DNA of 7,292 nt from Candidatus Lithacetigena glycinireducens (GTDB lineage: Bacteria; Coprothermobacterota; HKB111), in contig QLUP01000049.1 of the NCBI GenBank assembly GCA_018725485.1, positions 1-7,292 on the forward strand. The letters are read 5' to 3'. A model generated the notes under the pieces. It ran no database searches, was not told where the DNA came from, and saw only the letters and a program-made list of their open reading frames with translations. The translations under genes were made by a program, and so were the position numbers. Each line of letters starts with the position of its first letter. Positions within the stretch are counted from its first letter, which is position 1. Below are positions 5,844 to 7,292 of the stretch, one piece after another.

Positions 5844-7258
5844 CAGCTATTAATCTGTTTAATTTTTGCTAAAAAAGCCTCAATTCTGGTAACCACCCTG
5901 GTCCTACCCAACACTTCCATCATTTCAAATAAACCCGGGCTTACCGTCTTACCGGTAAGAACCAATCTGAGAGGGTGAATAAGTTCTTTTGCTTTTACGC
6001 TCCTTTCATCAGCCAAAGAGCGAAATGTTTTTTCAATAGAAAGGGCTGAGAAATCAAGTAGTTCTGATAACTTATCTTTTAATAACCCCAGATTTTCTAA
6101 TACTTCACCACTACTCCAGGTTATTAAACCCGTATCATCGTAAGTTTTTGGTTCCTGAAAAAAATAGATAAATTCGTTATGCACATCACCGAGAACGGTT
6201 ATCCTTTCTTTTACCAGAGTCAACACCCTCGACAGGTAATTTTTATCATCACTTTTGAAGCCCCATTCCAGCAAACGGCTTAATAAATCTTCAGTGGTCA
6301 TTAACTTAATATGCTCCCGGTTAAACCATTTTAATTTTTCGGGTTCAAAAACTGCTGCTTTTTTGGAAACATTATTAAGAGAAAACAGGCTGATTAGCTC
6401 GCCCAGGCGGTAAATCTCCCTGTCGGCTTCAAAGGATGCTCCCAGCATAGCCAGGGCATTTACTAAAGCCTCTGGCAAATAACCCATTTCCCGGTAAGCT
6501 TCCACAGAGGTGGCTCCGTGCCTTTTACTCAATTTGGCATGGTCTGGACCCATTATCATGGGCAGGTGAGCATACAAAGGAGGTTCCCATTTACAGGCTT
6601 CATATATAAGTATTTGCTTGGGAGTGTTAGGTATATGGTCTTCGCCTCTTATAACCTGGGTTATTTTCATAGAATAATCGTCAATTACGCAGGCAAAATT
6701 ATAAGTTGGCGTCCCGTCGCTCCTTAATAAAACAAAATCTTCCAGTTCTTCTCCTTTAAAGGTGATATTCCCCCGGATAAGGTCAGGAAAAGAAACCTCA
6801 CCAGGAGGAACCAGGAACCTGATAGCAAAAGGTAAGCCTGTTTTCTGTTGTTTCTCCTCTGGTGTAAGGTGATAACAGGTTCTTTCATATTTATAAGGTT
6901 TACCCGCTACCTGTGTTTCCCTCCTTCTTTGTTCTAACTCCTGAGGCTGGCAATAGCATTTATAAGCTACCCCTTTTTTAAGCAACTCTTCGGCATATTC
7001 CTGATAAAGAGTGACTCTTTCTGATTGATAATATGGTCCCTCATCCCATTCTATACCGAGGAATCTCAGGGAAGAAAAGATAACTTCCCTGGCTTCCGGG
7101 GTGGAACGCTCAACATCGGTGTCTTCTATTCTGAGAATGAATTTACCCTTTTGATTCCTGGCAAACAGGTAATTGTAAAGGGCGGTACGGGCATTGCCTA
7201 TATGCATAAACCCCGTAGGGCTGGGTGCGAATCTAACTCTTATATCTGTATTTTTCAT
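5843..7258 (-). CDS. gltX: Glutamyl-tRNA synthetase
   Basis: A class I aminoacyl-tRNA synthetase that attaches glutamate to tRNA-Glu in the cytoplasm. It has 471 residues, the normal bacterial length. The N terminus RVRFAPSPTGFMHIGNARTAL (7-27) holds the HIGH-type motif as HIGN (19-22), and KLSKR (242-246) is the KMSKS-type loop. Cys101, Cys103, Cys128 and His130 have the same C-x-C-x24-C-x-H spacing as the zinc site of the E. coli enzyme, so a structural zinc is likely. FAIRF (144-148), the DGTPTYNFACVIDD block (181-194) and RGEDHIPNTP (204-213) are conserved family text. The C-terminal anticodon-binding domain ends with HPLRLVLTGKTVSPGLFEMMEVLGR, giving a full-length enzyme. The ATG (7256-7258) has only a weak AAGG far upstream, but the homology begins right at it. 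It is the first gene in view of a coupled gltX-recF-DUF721 cluster; any promoter or T-box lies beyond the right edge. Confidence 0.97.
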   Translation of the reverse strand: MKNTDIRVRFAPSPTGFMHIGNARTALYNYLFARNQKGKFILRIEDTDVERSTPEAREVIFSSLRFLGIEWDEGPYYQSERVTLYQEYAEELLKKGVAYKCYCQPQELEQRRRETQVAGKPYKYERTCYHLTPEEKQQKTGLPFAIRFLVPPGEVSFPDLIRGNITFKGEELEDFVLLRSDGTPTYNFACVIDDYSMKITQVIRGEDHIPNTPKQILIYEACKWEPPLYAHLPMIMGPDHAKLSKRHGATSVEAYREMGYLPEALVNALAMLGASFEADREIYRLGELISLFSLNNVSKKAAVFEPEKLKWFNREHIKLMTTEDLLSRLLEWGFKSDDKNYLSRVLTLVKERITVLGDVHNEFIYFFQEPKTYDDTGLITWSSGEVLENLGLLKDKLSELLDFSALSIEKTFRSLADERSVKAKELIHPLRLVLTGKTVSPGLFEMMEVLGRTRVVTRIEAFLAKIKQINS

Positions 7259-7292
7259 AATAATATTTTAGCCTTATTTATTCATTTTAAGG

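Noticed and set aside
6518-6727. Rightward open frame of 69 codons inside gltX
   Set aside because: It is antisense to the KLSKR and RGEDH regions of a fully conserved tRNA synthetase and has no family resemblance.
7259-7292. Short ATG AAT AAA TAA stretch before gltX as a leader peptide
   Set aside because: It is only three codons and sits at the window edge, where an upstream gene may simply end. Nothing supports translation.

Overview
The window looks like ordinary chromosome from a low-to-moderate GC bacterium with strong AGGAGG-type ribosome binding sites, a secreted protein built on copper-amine-oxidase-N (stalk) repeats, a YfcC-family carrier, and a RecF plus DUF721 pair. This fits the Clostridia or a neighbouring anaerobic, often thermophilic lineage. 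That placement is an inference from gene content; no rRNA or other marker is present to confirm it.

Layout. The left part (1-2862) reads leftward. A broken gene for a secreted stalk-domain/beta-barrel protein (2862 to 1677) is followed by an intact major-facilitator transporter with a TTG start (1625 to 438). Next comes the N-terminal 115 codons of a YfcC/DcuC-type membrane carrier that runs off the left edge (347 to 1). A short 110-base divergent promoter region (2863-2972) separates this block from a rightward dihydrolipoyl dehydrogenase gene (2973-4349). On the right, reading leftward toward the dehydrogenase, is a tightly coupled cluster gltX - recF - DUF721 (7258 to 4513), with overlaps of 1 and 4 bases. 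The convergent gap 4350-4512 is filled with G/C-run palindromes: a 12-bp perfect inverted repeat followed by TTTT, then two further hairpins that mirror each other imperfectly.

How the genes work together. gltX charges tRNA-Glu, RecF is a DNA-gap repair ATPase, and the DUF721 protein resembles DciA-like replication helper proteins. This is an information-processing operon, although gltX is not the usual partner of recF. The dehydrogenase is an orphan E3 flavoprotein with no E1/E2 or glycine-cleavage partner in view. The two transporters suggest small-solute uptake or exchange, but their substrates cannot be read from the sequence.

The most notable observations are the stalk-protein gene, which needs three separate single-base corrections to be restored while every neighbour is intact, and the palindrome cluster between the convergent genes. 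I do not see a convincing new multi-gene system in this window.
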